From Saccharothrix sp. HUAS TT1 (GTDB taxonomy: Bacteria; Actinomycetota; Actinomycetes; Mycobacteriales; Pseudonocardiaceae), in contig NZ_CP160453.1 in assembly GCF_040744945.1 (NCBI RefSeq), forward strand, positions 7,688,001 through 7,752,000: a DNA stretch of 64,000 nt, in the 5' to 3' direction. Made by a program: the position numbers and the translations under genes. Under the pieces are notes generated by a model. It worked only from the letters and a program-made list of their open reading frames with translations. It had not been told where the DNA came from and made no database searches. Shown here piece by piece: positions 1 through 9,162 of this stretch (position 1 is its first letter; every line of letters begins with the position of its first letter).

Positions 1-51
1 CAGCACCGCGTCGGTGCGCTCGACCGGGCAGATGGCCCGCAGGTGCAGCAC
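1..51 (-). CDS. Probable N-terminus of a DUF389-type membrane protein (partial)
   Basis: Seventeen codons run from a GTG at 51 to the window edge and read VLHLRAICPVERTDAVL. This resembles the start of DUF389 (TIGR00341-like) integral membrane proteins of actinobacteria, which often begin MLHLR and contain a P-x-R-T-D step. The gene follows aspS on the same strand with only three bases between the aspS stop and this GTG, so it would be co-transcribed. No clear Shine-Dalgarno sequence is visible. The call rests on 17 residues and could be wrong. Confidence 0.4.
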   Translation of the reverse strand, partial: MLHLRAICPVERTDAVL

Positions 52-54
52 GGT

Positions 55-1863
55 CTACTGCGCCGACTTCTCCGGGGCGGACTTCTCCTGCGCCGGCTTC
101 TCCGGGGCGGGCTTGAAGTCCACCCCGGCTTCCTTGCGCTGCTGCGGCGTGATCGGCGCGGGCGCGGCGGTCAGCGGGTCGTAGCCGCCGCCGCTCTTCG
201 GGAACGCGATGACCTCGCGGATCGAGTCGTACCCGCCGAGCAGCATGGCGATCCGGTCCCAGCCGAACGCGATGCCGCCGTGCGGCGGCGCGCCGTACTT
301 GAACGCGTCCAGCAGGAAGCCGAACTTCTCCTGCGCCTCCTCGGGCGAGATGCCCATGACCTGGAACGCCCGCTGCTGCACGTCGGCGCGGTGGATACGG
401 ATCGACCCGCCGCCGATCTCGTTGCCGTTGCACACGATGTCGTAGGCGTAGGCCAGGGCGTTGCCCGGGTCCTCCTCGAACCGGTCGATCCACTCCGGCG
501 TCGGCGAGGTGAACGCGTGGTGCAGCGCGGTCCACTTGCCGCTGCCGACCGCGACGTCGTCGCCGATCTTGTCGACCGCCTCGAACATGGGGAAGTCGAC
601 CACCCAGACGAACGACCAGGCGTTCTCGTCGACCAGGCCGACCCGGTGCGCGATCTCCACCCGGGCCGCGCCGAGCAGCGCCCGCGCGCCGTCCGGGTCG
701 CCCGCGCCGAAGAACACGCAGTCGCCGGGGTTCGCGCCGACGGCCTTGGCCAGGCCGTCGCGCTCGGCGTCGGACAGGTTCTTGGCGACCGGGCCGCCGA
801 GCGTGCCGTCCTCCTGGACCAGCACGTACGCCAAGCCCTTGGCGCCGCGCTGCTTGGCCCACTCCTGCCACGCGTCGAGCGTGCGGCGGGGCTGGGACGC
901 GCCGCCGGGCATGACGACCGCGCCCACGTACGCCGCCTGGAACACCCGGAACGGGGTGTCCTTGAAGTACTCGGTCAGCTCGGTCAGTTCGAGGTCGAAG
1001 CGCAGGTCCGGCTTGTCGGTGCCGTACTTGGCCATCGCCTCGGCGTAGGAGATGCGGCGGAACGGCCGGGCGATCTCGTGGTCGGCCAGCCCCTGCCACA
1101 GCGCGGAGACGATCTTCTCGCCGAGCGCGATCACGTCGTCCTGCTCGACGAAGCTCATCTCGATGTCGAGCTGGGTGAACTCGGGCTGCCGGTCGGCGCG
1201 GAAGTCCTCGTCCCGGTAGCAGCGGGCGATCTGGTAGTACCGCTCCAGGCCGCCGACCATGAGCAGCTGCTTGAACAGCTGCGGCGACTGCGGCAGCGCG
1301 TACCAGGAGCCGGGGCGCAACCGCGCGGGCACCAGGAAGTCGCGCGCGCCCTCGGGCGTGGAGCGGGTCAGCGTGGGGGTCTCGACCTCGACGAAGTCCT
1401 CGGCGTGCAGCACGTCGCGGGCGATCCGGTTGGCCTCGCTGCGCAGCCGCATGGCCTTGGCCGGGCCGCTGCGGCGCAGGTCGAGGTAGCGGTGGCGCAG
1501 CCGCGCCTCCTCGCCGACCTCCAGGTGCTCGTCCAGCTGGAACGGCAGCGGCGCGGCCTCGTTGAGGACTTCCAGCTCGCTGGCGTAGACCTCGACGTCG
1601 CCGGTGGGCAGGTCGGGGTTCTCGCTGCCCTCGGGGCGGCGGGTCACGTCGCCGACGACCTTGACCACGAACTCCGAGCGCAGCTTGTGCGCGCGCTCGG
1701 CCATCTCGCCCTCGCGGAAGACGACCTGCGCCACCCCCGAGGCGTCCCGGAAGTCGATGAAGATCACGCCACCGTGATCGCGCCTGCGGGCCACCCACCC
1801 GGTCAGGGTGACGGACTGCCCGGCGTGCTCGGCGCGGAGCTTCCCGGCCTCGTGCGTGCGCAT
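55..1863 (-). CDS. aspS: Aspartyl-tRNA synthetase
   Basis: Class II aminoacyl-tRNA synthetase that charges tRNA with aspartate in the cytoplasm; 602 residues. The N-terminal OB-fold anticodon-binding domain covers about residues 1-110 ([15 protein letters not shown], then [19 protein letters not shown]). The catalytic core shows motif 2 ([19 protein letters not shown]) and motif 3 ([13 protein letters not shown]), with the bacterial GAD insertion between. The last 20 residues are a low-complexity Pro/Glu/Lys tail (repeats of PEKxAQEK) that is not part of the enzyme fold. ATG at 1863 is preferred because AAGGAG lies about 13 nt upstream; a GTG one codon earlier is equally spaced and possible. 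If the genome lacks asnS, the enzyme may also charge tRNA-Asn, but this window cannot show that. Confidence 0.95.
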   Translation of the reverse strand: MRTHEAGKLRAEHAGQSVTLTGWVARRRDHGGVIFIDFRDASGVAQVVFREGEMAERAHKLRSEFVVKVVGDVTRRPEGSENPDLPTGDVEVYASELEVLNEAAPLPFQLDEHLEVGEEARLRHRYLDLRRSGPAKAMRLRSEANRIARDVLHAEDFVEVETPTLTRSTPEGARDFLVPARLRPGSWYALPQSPQLFKQLLMVGGLERYYQIARCYRDEDFRADRQPEFTQLDIEMSFVEQDDVIALGEKIVSALWQGLADHEIARPFRRISYAEAMAKYGTDKPDLRFDLELTELTEYFKDTPFRVFQAAYVGAVVMPGGASQPRRTLDAWQEWAKQRGAKGLAYVLVQEDGTLGGPVAKNLSDAERDGLAKAVGANPGDCVFFGAGDPDGARALLGAARVEIAHRVGLVDENAWSFVWVVDFPMFEAVDKIGDDVAVGSGKWTALHHAFTSPTPEWIDRFEEDPGNALAYAYDIVCNGNEIGGGSIRIHRADVQQRAFQVMGISPEEAQEKFGFLLDAFKYGAPPHGGIAFGWDRIAMLLGGYDSIREVIAFPKSGGGYDPLTAAPAPITPQQRKEAGVDFKPAPEKPAQEKSAPEKSAQ

Positions 1864-2036
1864 CACGGGAACTGCTCTCCTTGGGGGGTAGCTCGACTGA
1901 CGACTGGTCATCAAGGCTAGCCAACGGCCCCGTGGTCGACGCCACCAGGTTTGCCCCGGCAGCGGGGGTGGGCGCGGCGGCGCCGGGCGAACGTCGGGGA
2001 AATCCGCGATCCGCAGGTGGGAGCCCCGGGACGCGG

Positions 2037-2068
2037 CCGGGGCCGCCCCTGGTCAGGGACGGCCCCGG
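2037..2068 (-). terminator. Hairpin terminator after the first S8 peptidase gene
   Basis: CCGGGGCCG (2037-2045) and CGGCCCCGG (2060-2068) form a perfect 9-bp stem with a 14-nt loop, 16 bases beyond the stop codon of the peptidase gene. There is no T-tract, as is common for actinobacterial terminators. Confidence 0.55.
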
Positions 2069-2084
2069 AACACGTGGTGCGGGA

Positions 2085-3272
2085 TCAGGCGCTGGGCGCC
2101 AGGTAGAGCAGGCGGTTCGGGGAACCGGTGCCCGGGCTGGTCACCTTGCTCGTGGTGGCCTGGCCGACCAGGTAGCTCGCCACCTGGGCCGGGGTCGCCG
2201 AGCGGGCGCCCTGCAGGTAGCGGGCCGCCGCGCCGGCGACGTGCGGGGTCGCCATCGAGGTGCCACTGATGGTGTTGGTGGCCGAGTCGCTGGTGTGCCA
2301 CGCCGAGGTGATCGACGAGCCCGGCGCGAAGATGTCCAGCACCGAGCCGTAGTTCGAGTAGCTGGCGCGGGCGTCGGTGTTGGTGGTGGCGCCGACGGTG
2401 ATCGCCGCGGCCACGCGGGCCGGGGAGAAGCTGGAGGCGTTGGTGTTGCTGTTGCCCGCCGCGATGGCGTAGGTGACGCCCGCCGCGATCGACCGGCTGA
2501 CCGCCGAGTCGATGGTGGTGGAGACGCCGCCGCCGAGGCTCATGTTCGCCACGGCCGGCTTGACGTGGTTGTTGGTCACCCAGTCGATGCCCTCGACCAC
2601 GTCGGCGGTGGTGCCGCTGCCGGCGTTGTTCAGCACGCGCACGCCGTACACCGTCGCGCCCTTGGCGACGCCGTACTGGCTGCCCGCGATGGTGCCCGCG
2701 ACGTGCGTGCCGTGGCCGTTGCCGTCCTGGGCGACGGAGTCGTTGTCGACCGCGTCCCAGCCGTTGCGCGCCCGGCCGCCGAACGTGCTGTGGCTGATCC
2801 GCACGCCGGTGTCGATGACGTAGACGTTCACGCCCGCGCCGGTCGAGGTGTAGCTGTAGGACCGGTCCAGCGGCAGGTTGCGCTGGTCGATGCGGTCCAG
2901 GCCCCACGACGGCGGGTTGGTCTGGGTCGCCTGGGTGGTGAACACCTGGTCCTGCTCGACGTACTCGACGGCCGGGTTGGCCGCGAGCCGCTTGGCCGCC
3001 GCCTCGGGCAGCGACACGGTGAAGCCGTTGATCGCGCTGCGGAACACGGTGTCGACCTTGCCGCCGTACTGGCCCGCCAGGCCCTCGGCGGACGCGGACA
3101 CGCCGTCCTTGAGCTTGACGATGAAGTGGTCGCGGACCTTGTGGGTCGCGTCGGCGGCGCGGATCTCGCCCTCGGCGGCCTGCGCCGGGGCGGCCAACAG
3201 GGACGTCGCGGTGACGGCGAGCGCCGTCACACCGACGCCGGCCAGGAACCGGACCTGTCGTGACTGTCGCAT
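2085..3272 (-). CDS. Secreted subtilisin-like serine peptidase (S8, proteinase K type)
   Basis: Extracellular endopeptidase of 395 residues. A Sec signal peptide (about 1-33, positive MRQSRQVR, hydrophobic core, cleavage near APAQA-A) is followed by an inhibitor I9 propeptide (about 45-115, HFIVKLKDG and INGFTVSLP). The catalytic domain has Asp154 (YVIDTG), His187 ([11 protein letters not shown]), the oxyanion-hole Asn274 (IAAGNSN) and nucleophile Ser339 ([12 protein letters not shown]). All catalytic elements are intact, unlike in the two paralogues at 4005-6271. The ATG at 3272 is chosen because the signal peptide begins there and GGAAT precedes it; a longer reading from 3308 adds 12 residues with no signal function. 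The 200 bases upstream hold the promoters of this gene and of the divergent acetyltransferase. Confidence 0.93.
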   Translation of the reverse strand: MRQSRQVRFLAGVGVTALAVTATSLLAAPAQAAEGEIRAADATHKVRDHFIVKLKDGVSASAEGLAGQYGGKVDTVFRSAINGFTVSLPEAAAKRLAANPAVEYVEQDQVFTTQATQTNPPSWGLDRIDQRNLPLDRSYSYTSTGAGVNVYVIDTGVRISHSTFGGRARNGWDAVDNDSVAQDGNGHGTHVAGTIAGSQYGVAKGATVYGVRVLNNAGSGTTADVVEGIDWVTNNHVKPAVANMSLGGGVSTTIDSAVSRSIAAGVTYAIAAGNSNTNASSFSPARVAAAITVGATTNTDARASYSNYGSVLDIFAPGSSITSAWHTSDSATNTISGTSMATPHVAGAAARYLQGARSATPAQVASYLVGQATTSKVTSPGTGSPNRLLYLAPSA

Positions 3273-3505
3273 GCGGATTCCGTTCTTCGAACGGTGACCC
3301 CAACCCACCCCGAGGAGCTTTGCAGGGCTCGGGGGTGACGTTGGGCCACCTTGCCCTCGCTGACAGTCACTAAGGTAGGCAACTCGGACATTAACCCGGA
3401 AGTGTGAACAATTGCCAGTTAAACCAGCACCGTCAACAATCCGCCTGACCTGCGGCTTCCCATAATCCGGGAGCGTGGGCGGCGGGTCGGCGCTACGGTC
3501 CCGCC

Positions 3506-3961
3506 ATGCGCTTGGAACCGGTCACCGAGGACAACTACCGGGTCGTCACCGGCCTGGAGGTGCACGAGGAGCAGCGGTCGTTCGTCGCGACGAACCTCAA
3601 GTCGATCGCGGACGCCTGGATCCACCGCCCGAAGTTGCAACCGCTTGCGCTGTTCAGCGGAGCGGACCTGGTGGGATTCACCCTGCTGGAGCGGGACCGG
3701 CCGGAGGTGCTGCACATCGTCCGGTTCATGATCGACCGGCGGGCGCAGGGCCGCGGCCTGGGCCGCAAGGGGCTGGCAGCGATCGCGGAGGTGGCGCGCG
3801 CGGAGGGTCGGGGCGAGCTGGTGCTGAGCGTGGTGCCGGGCAACGCGGTGGCCCGCGGGCTGTACGCGGCGTTCGGGTTCGCCGACACGGGCGAGGTGGA
3901 CGGGGGCGAGGTCGTGATGCGCTGCGTCCTCGCCCCCTCGGCCCACCTGGCCGACCAGTAG
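3506..3961 (+). CDS. GNAT family N-acetyltransferase
   Basis: Cytoplasmic acetyl-CoA-dependent acetyltransferase, 151 residues, a usual length for single-domain GNAT proteins. The acetyl-CoA pyrophosphate-binding motif A is clear as [10 protein letters not shown] around residue 82, preceded by the beta-4 strand [10 protein letters not shown]. The C-terminal part ([17 protein letters not shown]) is motif B. The N-terminus ([19 protein letters not shown]) resembles spermine/spermidine-type GNATs, but the substrate cannot be told. TACGGT at 3494-3499 lies six bases before the ATG and there is no Shine-Dalgarno sequence, so the mRNA is probably leaderless. It stands alone between two S8 peptidase loci. 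Confidence 0.88.
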   Translation: MRLEPVTEDNYRVVTGLEVHEEQRSFVATNLKSIADAWIHRPKLQPLALFSGADLVGFTLLERDRPEVLHIVRFMIDRRAQGRGLGRKGLAAIAEVARAEGRGELVLSVVPGNAVARGLYAAFGFADTGEVDGGEVVMRCVLAPSAHLADQ

Positions 3962-4004
3962 GTCGCCGAACCGGCCACCGGATCACCGGCCGGCGGTCAC
4001 CGGG

Positions 4005-5120
4005 CTACCGGGCCGGCGGCCAGTGCAGCAGGCGGCCCCAGGTCAGCGGGGTCGCCTCGGCGACCACCGCGGCGTGCACCTGCGCGGGGGTGGCGGTCGG
4101 GTTCAGCTGCAGGAACCTCAGCGTCACCCCGGTGACGTAGGCCGTGGACAGCGACGTGCCGCTGAGCGTGTTCGTGGCGGTGTCGCCGGTGTGCCACGCC
4201 ACCGTGATGCTCACCCCGTGGGCGTAGACGTCGACCACCGCGCCGTAGTTCGAGAACGAAGCGCGGGTGTCGGCGTTGGTCGACGCACCGGACGTGATCG
4301 CCTCCGTCACCCGGGCGGGTGAGAAGTTGGCCGCGTTGGAGTTGCTGCCACCCGCCGTCACCGACGCGGTCACGCCCGCGGCGATCAGCCGGCGCACCGC
4401 GTCGTCCACCGCGGTCGACGGGCCGCCGCCCAGGCTCAGGTTCGCCGAAGCGGGCTTGACGTGGTTGCGCGCCACCCAGTCGATGCCCGCGATGACGGTC
4501 GCGGTCGTGCCGCTGCCGTTGCCGCCGAACACCCGCACGCCGCACACCAGGGCCTGCTTCGCGACCCCGTTCGTGCGACCCGCGATGAGGGACGCGATGG
4601 CCGTGCCGTGACCGTTGTCGTCCTGCGGCACGGCGTCGTTGTCGACCGCGTCATAACCGGGGCACGTGCGGCCCGCGATCTCGGTGTGCGTGGTCCGCAG
4701 GCCGGTGTCGATCACGTACGCCCTGGTCCGCGCACCGGTCGAGGTGTAGCTGTACGCGCGGTCGAGGGGCAGCGACCGCTGGTCGAGCCGGTCCAGCCCG
4801 AACGGCGGGTTGTACTGGGTGGTGTGCGGGCGCACGACCTGGTCCTGCTCGACGTAGGCCACCGCGGGGTCGGCGGCGAGCCGGCGCGCCCGCTCCGCGG
4901 TCAACGAGACCGCGAAGCCGCCGAACGCCGGGAACGCGCGGGTGACCCGGCCGTCGACCACGGCCGGGAGGACGGCGTCGTCCTTGAGCTTGACGACGTA
5001 GCTGCCGGGCACGGCCCACGCCGAGTCCGCGTGCAGGACGGCGGCCTCGGCGTGGGCCGGGGTGGTCAGGATCGAGACGGCGAGGGCGGCGACGCCCAGG
5101 CCGGACAACAGCTTGCGCAT
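4005..5120 (-). CDS. Secreted S8 peptidase paralogue with altered oxyanion hole (copy 2)
   Basis: 371 residues, laid out like the other copies: signal peptide 1-24 (MRKLLSGLGVAALAVSILTT, cleavage after PAHA), I9 propeptide about 38-95, catalytic domain from about 105. Asp138, His171 and Ser323 are present. The position matching the oxyanion-hole Asn is Gly258 (TAGGSNSN), the usual GTHVAG after the His is GTAIAS, and the TPH after the Ser is TAY. Cys153 and Cys193 are extra and might form a disulfide. A strong AAAGGAG lies 8 nt before the ATG. The gene follows copy 3 by 32 bases on the same strand, so it is probably co-transcribed; the pair is a tandem duplication. It may be a slow or specialised protease, or a pseudo-enzyme. 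Confidence 0.88.
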   Translation of the reverse strand: MRKLLSGLGVAALAVSILTTPAHAEAAVLHADSAWAVPGSYVVKLKDDAVLPAVVDGRVTRAFPAFGGFAVSLTAERARRLAADPAVAYVEQDQVVRPHTTQYNPPFGLDRLDQRSLPLDRAYSYTSTGARTRAYVIDTGLRTTHTEIAGRTCPGYDAVDNDAVPQDDNGHGTAIASLIAGRTNGVAKQALVCGVRVFGGNGSGTTATVIAGIDWVARNHVKPASANLSLGGGPSTAVDDAVRRLIAAGVTASVTAGGSNSNAANFSPARVTEAITSGASTNADTRASFSNYGAVVDVYAHGVSITVAWHTGDTATNTLSGTSLSTAYVTGVTLRFLQLNPTATPAQVHAAVVAEATPLTWGRLLHWPPAR

Positions 5121-5152
5121 GGCAGGGCTCCTTTGCGGGGAGGGGTGGGCGG

Positions 5153-6271
5153 CTACCGCGAGGGCGACCAGTAGAGGAGCCGGCCGCCCCACGGCAGCGG
5201 CGTCGCCTCGCGCACGATCTCGGCGTGCACCTGGGCGGGCGTGGCCGCGGCGTTGCCCTGGAGGTACCGGACGGCGACGCCGCTGACGAACGCGGTCGCC
5301 ATGGACGTGCCGCTCAGCGTGTTGGTGGCGGTGTCGCTCGTGTGCCACGCCGACGTGATGCCGACGCCCGGCGCGTACAGGTCCACGCCCGGCCCGTAGT
5401 TGGAGAACGACGCCCTGGTGTCGGCCTGGCCGGTGGCGCCGGACGTGATCGCCTCGACCACCCGGGCGGGCGAGGTGTTGCCGACGTTGCTGTTGCTGCC
5501 GCCGGCGGTGACGGACGCGGAGACGCCCGAGGCGATCAGCCGCCGGACCGCGTCGTCCAGCGCGACCGACGCGCCGCCGCCGAGGCTGAAGTTCGCCACG
5601 GCGGGCCGCTGCGCGTTCCGCGCCACCCAGTCCACGCCCGCGATGACGCCCGCGATGGTGCCGCTGCCCTGGGCGTTGAGCACCCGGACGCCCGCCACCC
5701 GCACGCCCTTGGCCACGCCGTACGTGCGGCCGGCGATGATGCCCGCGACGTGCGTGCCGTGGCCGTTGTCGTCCTGGGCGACGGAGTCGTTGTCGACGGC
5801 GTCCCAGCCGTGCACTGCCCGCCCGGCGAACTCGGTGTGCGTGACCCGGATGCCGGTGTCGATCACGTACGCGGTGACGCCCGCGCCGACGGAGGTGTAG
5901 TCGTAGGTGGTGCTCAGCGGGGTGGACCGCTGGTCGATGCGGTCCAGGCCCCACGGCGCGCCGGTCTGCGTGGTGTGGGCGCGCACGACCTGGTCCTGCT
6001 CGACGTAGGCCACCGCCGGGTCGGCGGCGAGCCGGCGGGCCTGCTTGGCGGTCAACGAGACCGCGAAGCCGCCGAACCCGGCGAACGTGCGGGTGATCCG
6101 GCCGTCGACCACGGCCGGGAGGACGGCGCCGTCCTTGAGCTTGACGACGTAGCTGCCGGGCACGGCGGTGGGCGAGCCCGCGTGCAGGACGACGCCCTCG
6201 GCGTGGGCGGGTGCGGCGAGCAGGGTGGTGGTCAGCGCGGCCACGGCCAGGCCCGGTAAGAGCTTGCGCAT
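5153..6271 (-). CDS. Secreted S8 peptidase paralogue with altered oxyanion hole (copy 3)
   Basis: 372 residues. Signal peptide about 1-24 (MRKLLPGLAV, cleavage after PAHA), I9 propeptide about 38-95 (SYVVKLKDGAVLPAVVDGR), catalytic domain with Asp138, His171 ([11 protein letters not shown]) and Ser323 (SGTSMATAF). As in copy 2, the oxyanion-hole Asn is replaced by Gly258. The ATG at 6271 starts the signal peptide and has GAAGGAC before it; an in-frame extension to 6313 is not needed. It is the first gene of the two-gene tandem unit with 4005-5120. A frameshifted fragment of a related gene lies just upstream at 6417-6690. The Asp-His-Ser triad is intact, so residual proteolysis is possible. 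Confidence 0.9.
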   Translation of the reverse strand: MRKLLPGLAVAALTTTLLAAPAHAEGVVLHAGSPTAVPGSYVVKLKDGAVLPAVVDGRITRTFAGFGGFAVSLTAKQARRLAADPAVAYVEQDQVVRAHTTQTGAPWGLDRIDQRSTPLSTTYDYTSVGAGVTAYVIDTGIRVTHTEFAGRAVHGWDAVDNDSVAQDDNGHGTHVAGIIAGRTYGVAKGVRVAGVRVLNAQGSGTIAGVIAGVDWVARNAQRPAVANFSLGGGASVALDDAVRRLIASGVSASVTAGGSNSNVGNTSPARVVEAITSGATGQADTRASFSNYGPGVDLYAPGVGITSAWHTSDTATNTLSGTSMATAFVSGVAVRYLQGNAAATPAQVHAEIVREATPLPWGGRLLYWSPSR

Positions 6272-6416
6272 ACGGCTGTCCTTCGCAGGGGGAGGAACCC
6301 CGGCGCGGATCACGCGCGGGGGTTGCCAGTGTGCCGAACCGGGCCGGGGCCGTGGGCGTCCATCGGGGTGTCGGTTCGGGGGAACCCGCGACGCTCATCC
6401 GCGGACCGAGACCGCA

Positions 6417-6690
6417 TCACGGCGGACTCGGCGCGGGCGATGCCGACAACGTGATTGAAGCGCCATTCAACACTGTGGAGAAAATACGGTCGACCCCGCT
6501 GTCGAAACGAGAAGCGGGCGTGTCCGGGCACCTGGCGGAGAAGTTCTCCAGGGTAACTATGTATCCCTTGCGGGCGACATCCGGGCGCTCGCCGCCGGAC
6601 CGGCGGTCGCCGACCCCGCCGGCAGCGCCGCCACCAGCGAGGACATCGCGGCCCAACACCCGCCCCGGAGGTCAACGTGAGCTTGCGCAT
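6417..6690 (-). pseudogene. Decayed remnant of a fourth S8 peptidase (signal peptide plus I9 propeptide)
   Basis: Three pieces of a secreted subtilase precursor lie in order but in different frames. A start MRKLTLTSGAG at 6690 matches the MRKLL starts of copies 2 and 3. A hydrophobic signal-like segment follows (AAMSSLVAALPAGSATAG). Then comes GYIVTLEN ... VDRIFSTVLNGASITLSA, which matches the I9 propeptide pattern YVVKLKDG ... GRITRTFAGFGGFAVSLTA of the intact copies. The catalytic domain is missing and copy 3 begins about 145 bases further on. This fits a frameshifted, 3'-deleted member of the tandem array. Alternatives are a chance resemblance or a small propeptide-like inhibitor, but the frameshifts argue against a working inhibitor. 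Confidence 0.55.
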
Positions 6691-7034
6691 AGGCGGTTTC
6701 CGGTTCTTCGCGGTGAACGGTTGCCGGCACCGATCGAGACGGGGTACAAAACCCACCGGACCAACCGGATGTGCCCTGCGTCACCCCAGGTGGTGGTCGT
6801 TGTGGTCTGTTCGGGTACCGGGAAGCGGCCGGACGCCCGAGCGCGGTGCCGCCATCACGCGGTACCGGGCTCTTCACAGCCCGGCTGTTAATGAGAATTC
6901 AAACATTCCACAGCCGACGGGATTTTGCCGTCCGATTCGGTTAAATTCACGACGGGAAACCCGATCGGCTGTACCGCACCGGCGATTTCGCACGATAACG
7001 TCGCTCGCCTTGTCCATGGGAGAACGGAGCGAAG
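6691..7034. other. Intergenic region before the XRE regulator
   Basis: About 340 bases with no convincing coding sequence. The stretch from about 6895 to 7000 is less GC-rich than its surroundings (ATTCAAACATTCC, GGTTAAATTC, GATAACG) and probably carries the promoter of the downstream regulator. No inverted repeat or RNA element was recognised. Confidence 0.4.
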
Positions 7035-7997
7035 ATGCCTACGCCAGTCGTCGGACCGGATTCGCGGGTGCGCGATCCCCGACGGATCGACGCGGGGGCC
7101 GACCCCTTCGCGAACGCATTGCGCACGGCCATCCGAGCCAAAGGGCTCAGCCTGGAACGCATCCAGCACAAGCTGCGGGGGCGGGGCGTGGCGGTCAGCA
7201 TCGCCGCGCTGAGCTACTGGCAGTCCGGCCGACGACGACCGGAGCGACCCGACTCGCTGGCCGCGGTCGGGCACCTGGAGGAGATCCTGGACGTGGGTGC
7301 GGGCGGGCTCAGCTCGCTGCTCGGACCGCCCCGGCCTCGCGGCAAGGCGCGACCGCGCACGCGCGTGTCCGGACCCGAGGGCTGGGTCGGCGAGAACGAC
7401 TACGCCACCATCGCGGAGCTGCTGGCCGACATCGACACCACCACCGACCAGGACCTCACCCGGCTCAGCCTGCGCGACCAGGTGGAGCTGGCGATGGACG
7501 GCAGCACCCGCCGGGTGCGCTCGCGGCAGGTGCTGCGCGCCGAGCGCTCGGGCGTCGACCGGGTGCTGCTCGGCTACGACACCCGGCTGCCCGGCGACCC
7601 GCTGCCGGTGATCGGCACGCTGCGGTCGTGCAGACTGGGGCGGGTGTCCGCCGACCCGCGCAACGGTCTGATGGTCGCCGAACTGCTGCTCGACCGCCCG
7701 CTGCGCCGGGGTGAGCGGACCGCCGTCGAGTACGAGCTGATCCACGTGGCGCCGCACCACCCGACGTTCGACAACACCCACTCGCGCCGCTTCCGCCACC
7801 CCGTCCGCGAGTACGTGCTGGAGGTCCGGTACGACTCCCGGTGCCGGCCCGCGCGCTGCGAGCAGTTCACGACCGGTCTGACCGGCGGCGAGCCGACCGA
7901 CGTCCGCGAGACCCCGGTGGACACCTGGGGCTACGCGTACGCGGTCGCGCTCGACTTCGGTCCCGGCGTGGTCGGCCTGCGCTGGGAATGGGCCTGA
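7035..7997 (+). CDS. XRE-type helix-turn-helix regulator of unknown targets
   Basis: 320 residues. The N-terminal part (about 23-92, FANALRTAIRAKGLSLERI ... ALSYWQSGRRRPERPDSLA) reads as a lambda-repressor-like DNA-binding domain: a helix-turn-helix followed by the SYWQSGRRRPE segment typical of actinobacterial XRE proteins. The remaining 220 residues are not a family I can name; they contain short beta-rich stretches and no obvious ligand motif. The ATG is preceded by GGAGCGAAG. The gene stands alone, convergent with the acyl-CoA dehydrogenase whose stop lies one base beyond its own, so it is not obviously part of the terpene-type operon. Confidence 0.75.
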   Translation: MPTPVVGPDSRVRDPRRIDAGADPFANALRTAIRAKGLSLERIQHKLRGRGVAVSIAALSYWQSGRRRPERPDSLAAVGHLEEILDVGAGGLSSLLGPPRPRGKARPRTRVSGPEGWVGENDYATIAELLADIDTTTDQDLTRLSLRDQVELAMDGSTRRVRSRQVLRAERSGVDRVLLGYDTRLPGDPLPVIGTLRSCRLGRVSADPRNGLMVAELLLDRPLRRGERTAVEYELIHVAPHHPTFDNTHSRRFRHPVREYVLEVRYDSRCRPARCEQFTTGLTGGEPTDVRETPVDTWGYAYAVALDFGPGVVGLRWEWA

Positions 7998-7998
7998 C

Positions 7999-9162
7999 TC
8001 AGTAGGAGCGCGGCAGCCCCAGGGTGTGCTGCGCCACGAAGTTCAGGATCATCTCCCGGCTGACCGGGGCGATCCGGGACAACCGGGACGCGGCCAGCAT
8101 GGCGCCCAGTCCGTACTCGGACGACAGCCCGTTGCCGCCGTGGACCTGGATGGCCTGGTCCACCGCTCCCGCCACCGCCTCCCCCGCCGCGTACTTGGCC
8201 ATGTTGGCCGCCTCACCAGCAGCCCGGTCCTCCCCAGCGTCGTAGAGAGCCGCGGCCTTCTGGGTCATCAGCCTCGCCAGCTCGACCTGGATCGCGCACT
8301 GCGCCAACGGGTGCGCGATGCCCTGGTGCGCGCCGATGGGCGCGTCCCAGACGGTCCTGGTGCGGGCGTACTCGCTCGCCTGGTCGAGTGCGCGGCGGGC
8401 CATGCCGGTGGCGAAGGACGCCGCCATGATCCGCTCCGGGTTCAGCCCGGCGAACAGCTGGGCCAGCCCCGCGTCCTCCGAGCCGACCAGCGCGTCGGAC
8501 GGCAGGCGGACGTCGTCGAAGAAGCAGGTGAACTGCTTCTCCGGGGACAGCACCTCCATCGGGATGTGCTGGTGGGTGAAGCCGGGCGCGTTCGTCGGCA
8601 CGACCATCAACGAGGGGAGCAGCCGCCGGCCGGTCGCGTCCACGTGGCGCGCCACCACCATGACGGCCTCGACCTCGTCCACGCCGGAGATGTAGGTCTT
8701 GCCGCCGGACAGGACCCACTCGTCGCCGTCGCGCCGGACGGAGGTGGTGAGCTTGTGCGAGTTGGAGCCCGCGTCGGACTCGGTGATGGCGAACGCCATC
8801 TTCGTGGTGCCGTCGGCGAACCCGGGCAGCCACCGCCGCTTCTGCTCGGCGGTGCCGAAGCGGGCGATGACGGTGGCGCAGATGGCGGGCGAGACGACGG
8901 TCAGCAGCAGCGGGCAGCCCGCCCTGGCCAGTTCCTCGCACACGGCGGCCAGGTCGCCGATGCCGCCGCCACCGCCGCCGTACTCCTCGGGCACGGCCAC
9001 GCCGAGGTAGCCGAGCCGGCCCGCCTCGGCCCACAGCTCGTGCGTCTTCTCGCCGGCCCGCGCCTTGGCGGTGAAGTAGTCGTGGCCGTACTTGCCCGCC
9101 ATGTCGGCGACGGCCCGGCGCAACGCCCGCCGCTCCTCGCCCTCGGTGAAGTTGATCGTCAC
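7999..9162 (-). CDS. Acyl-CoA dehydrogenase (last gene of the AtuA-type operon)
   Basis: FAD-dependent flavoenzyme of 387 residues that would introduce an alpha-beta double bond into an acyl-CoA. The N-terminal helical domain is about 1-115. The signature AFAITESDAGSNSHKLTT around residue 130 and KTYISG around 155 mark the middle beta domain. The C-terminal helical domain holds the usual QAIQVHGGNGLSSEYGLGAM near residue 340. It begins with GTG, which overlaps the TGA of the upstream biotin carboxylase gene (GTGA), so translation is coupled. Branched or terpenoid acyl-CoA is the likely substrate class from context; the sequence alone does not show it. Confidence 0.9.
   Translation of the reverse strand: MTINFTEGEERRALRRAVADMAGKYGHDYFTAKARAGEKTHELWAEAGRLGYLGVAVPEEYGGGGGGIGDLAAVCEELARAGCPLLLTVVSPAICATVIARFGTAEQKRRWLPGFADGTTKMAFAITESDAGSNSHKLTTSVRRDGDEWVLSGGKTYISGVDEVEAVMVVARHVDATGRRLLPSLMVVPTNAPGFTHQHIPMEVLSPEKQFTCFFDDVRLPSDALVGSEDAGLAQLFAGLNPERIMAASFATGMARRALDQASEYARTRTVWDAPIGAHQGIAHPLAQCAIQVELARLMTQKAAALYDAGEDRAAGEAANMAKYAAGEAVAGAVDQAIQVHGGNGLSSEYGLGAMLAASRLSRIAPVSREMILNFVAQHTLGLPRSY

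Noticed and set aside
3280..3298. GTTC-TTC-GAAC palindrome before the first S8 gene as a LexA box
   Set aside because: The half-sites are in the reverse order from TCGAAC-N4-GTTCGA and the spacing is wrong.
4005..6398. One 797-residue protein covering both S8 copies
   Set aside because: The second signal peptide and ribosome site at 5120 are clear, and the first half of the open frame does not encode copy 3, which is in another frame. They are two genes.
6310..6756. 148-codon minus-strand ORF as an intact small secreted protein
   Set aside because: It shares MRKL with S8 signal peptides only for its first residues, then loses any hydrophobic core; the signal and propeptide continue in other frames, so a pseudogene explains it better.
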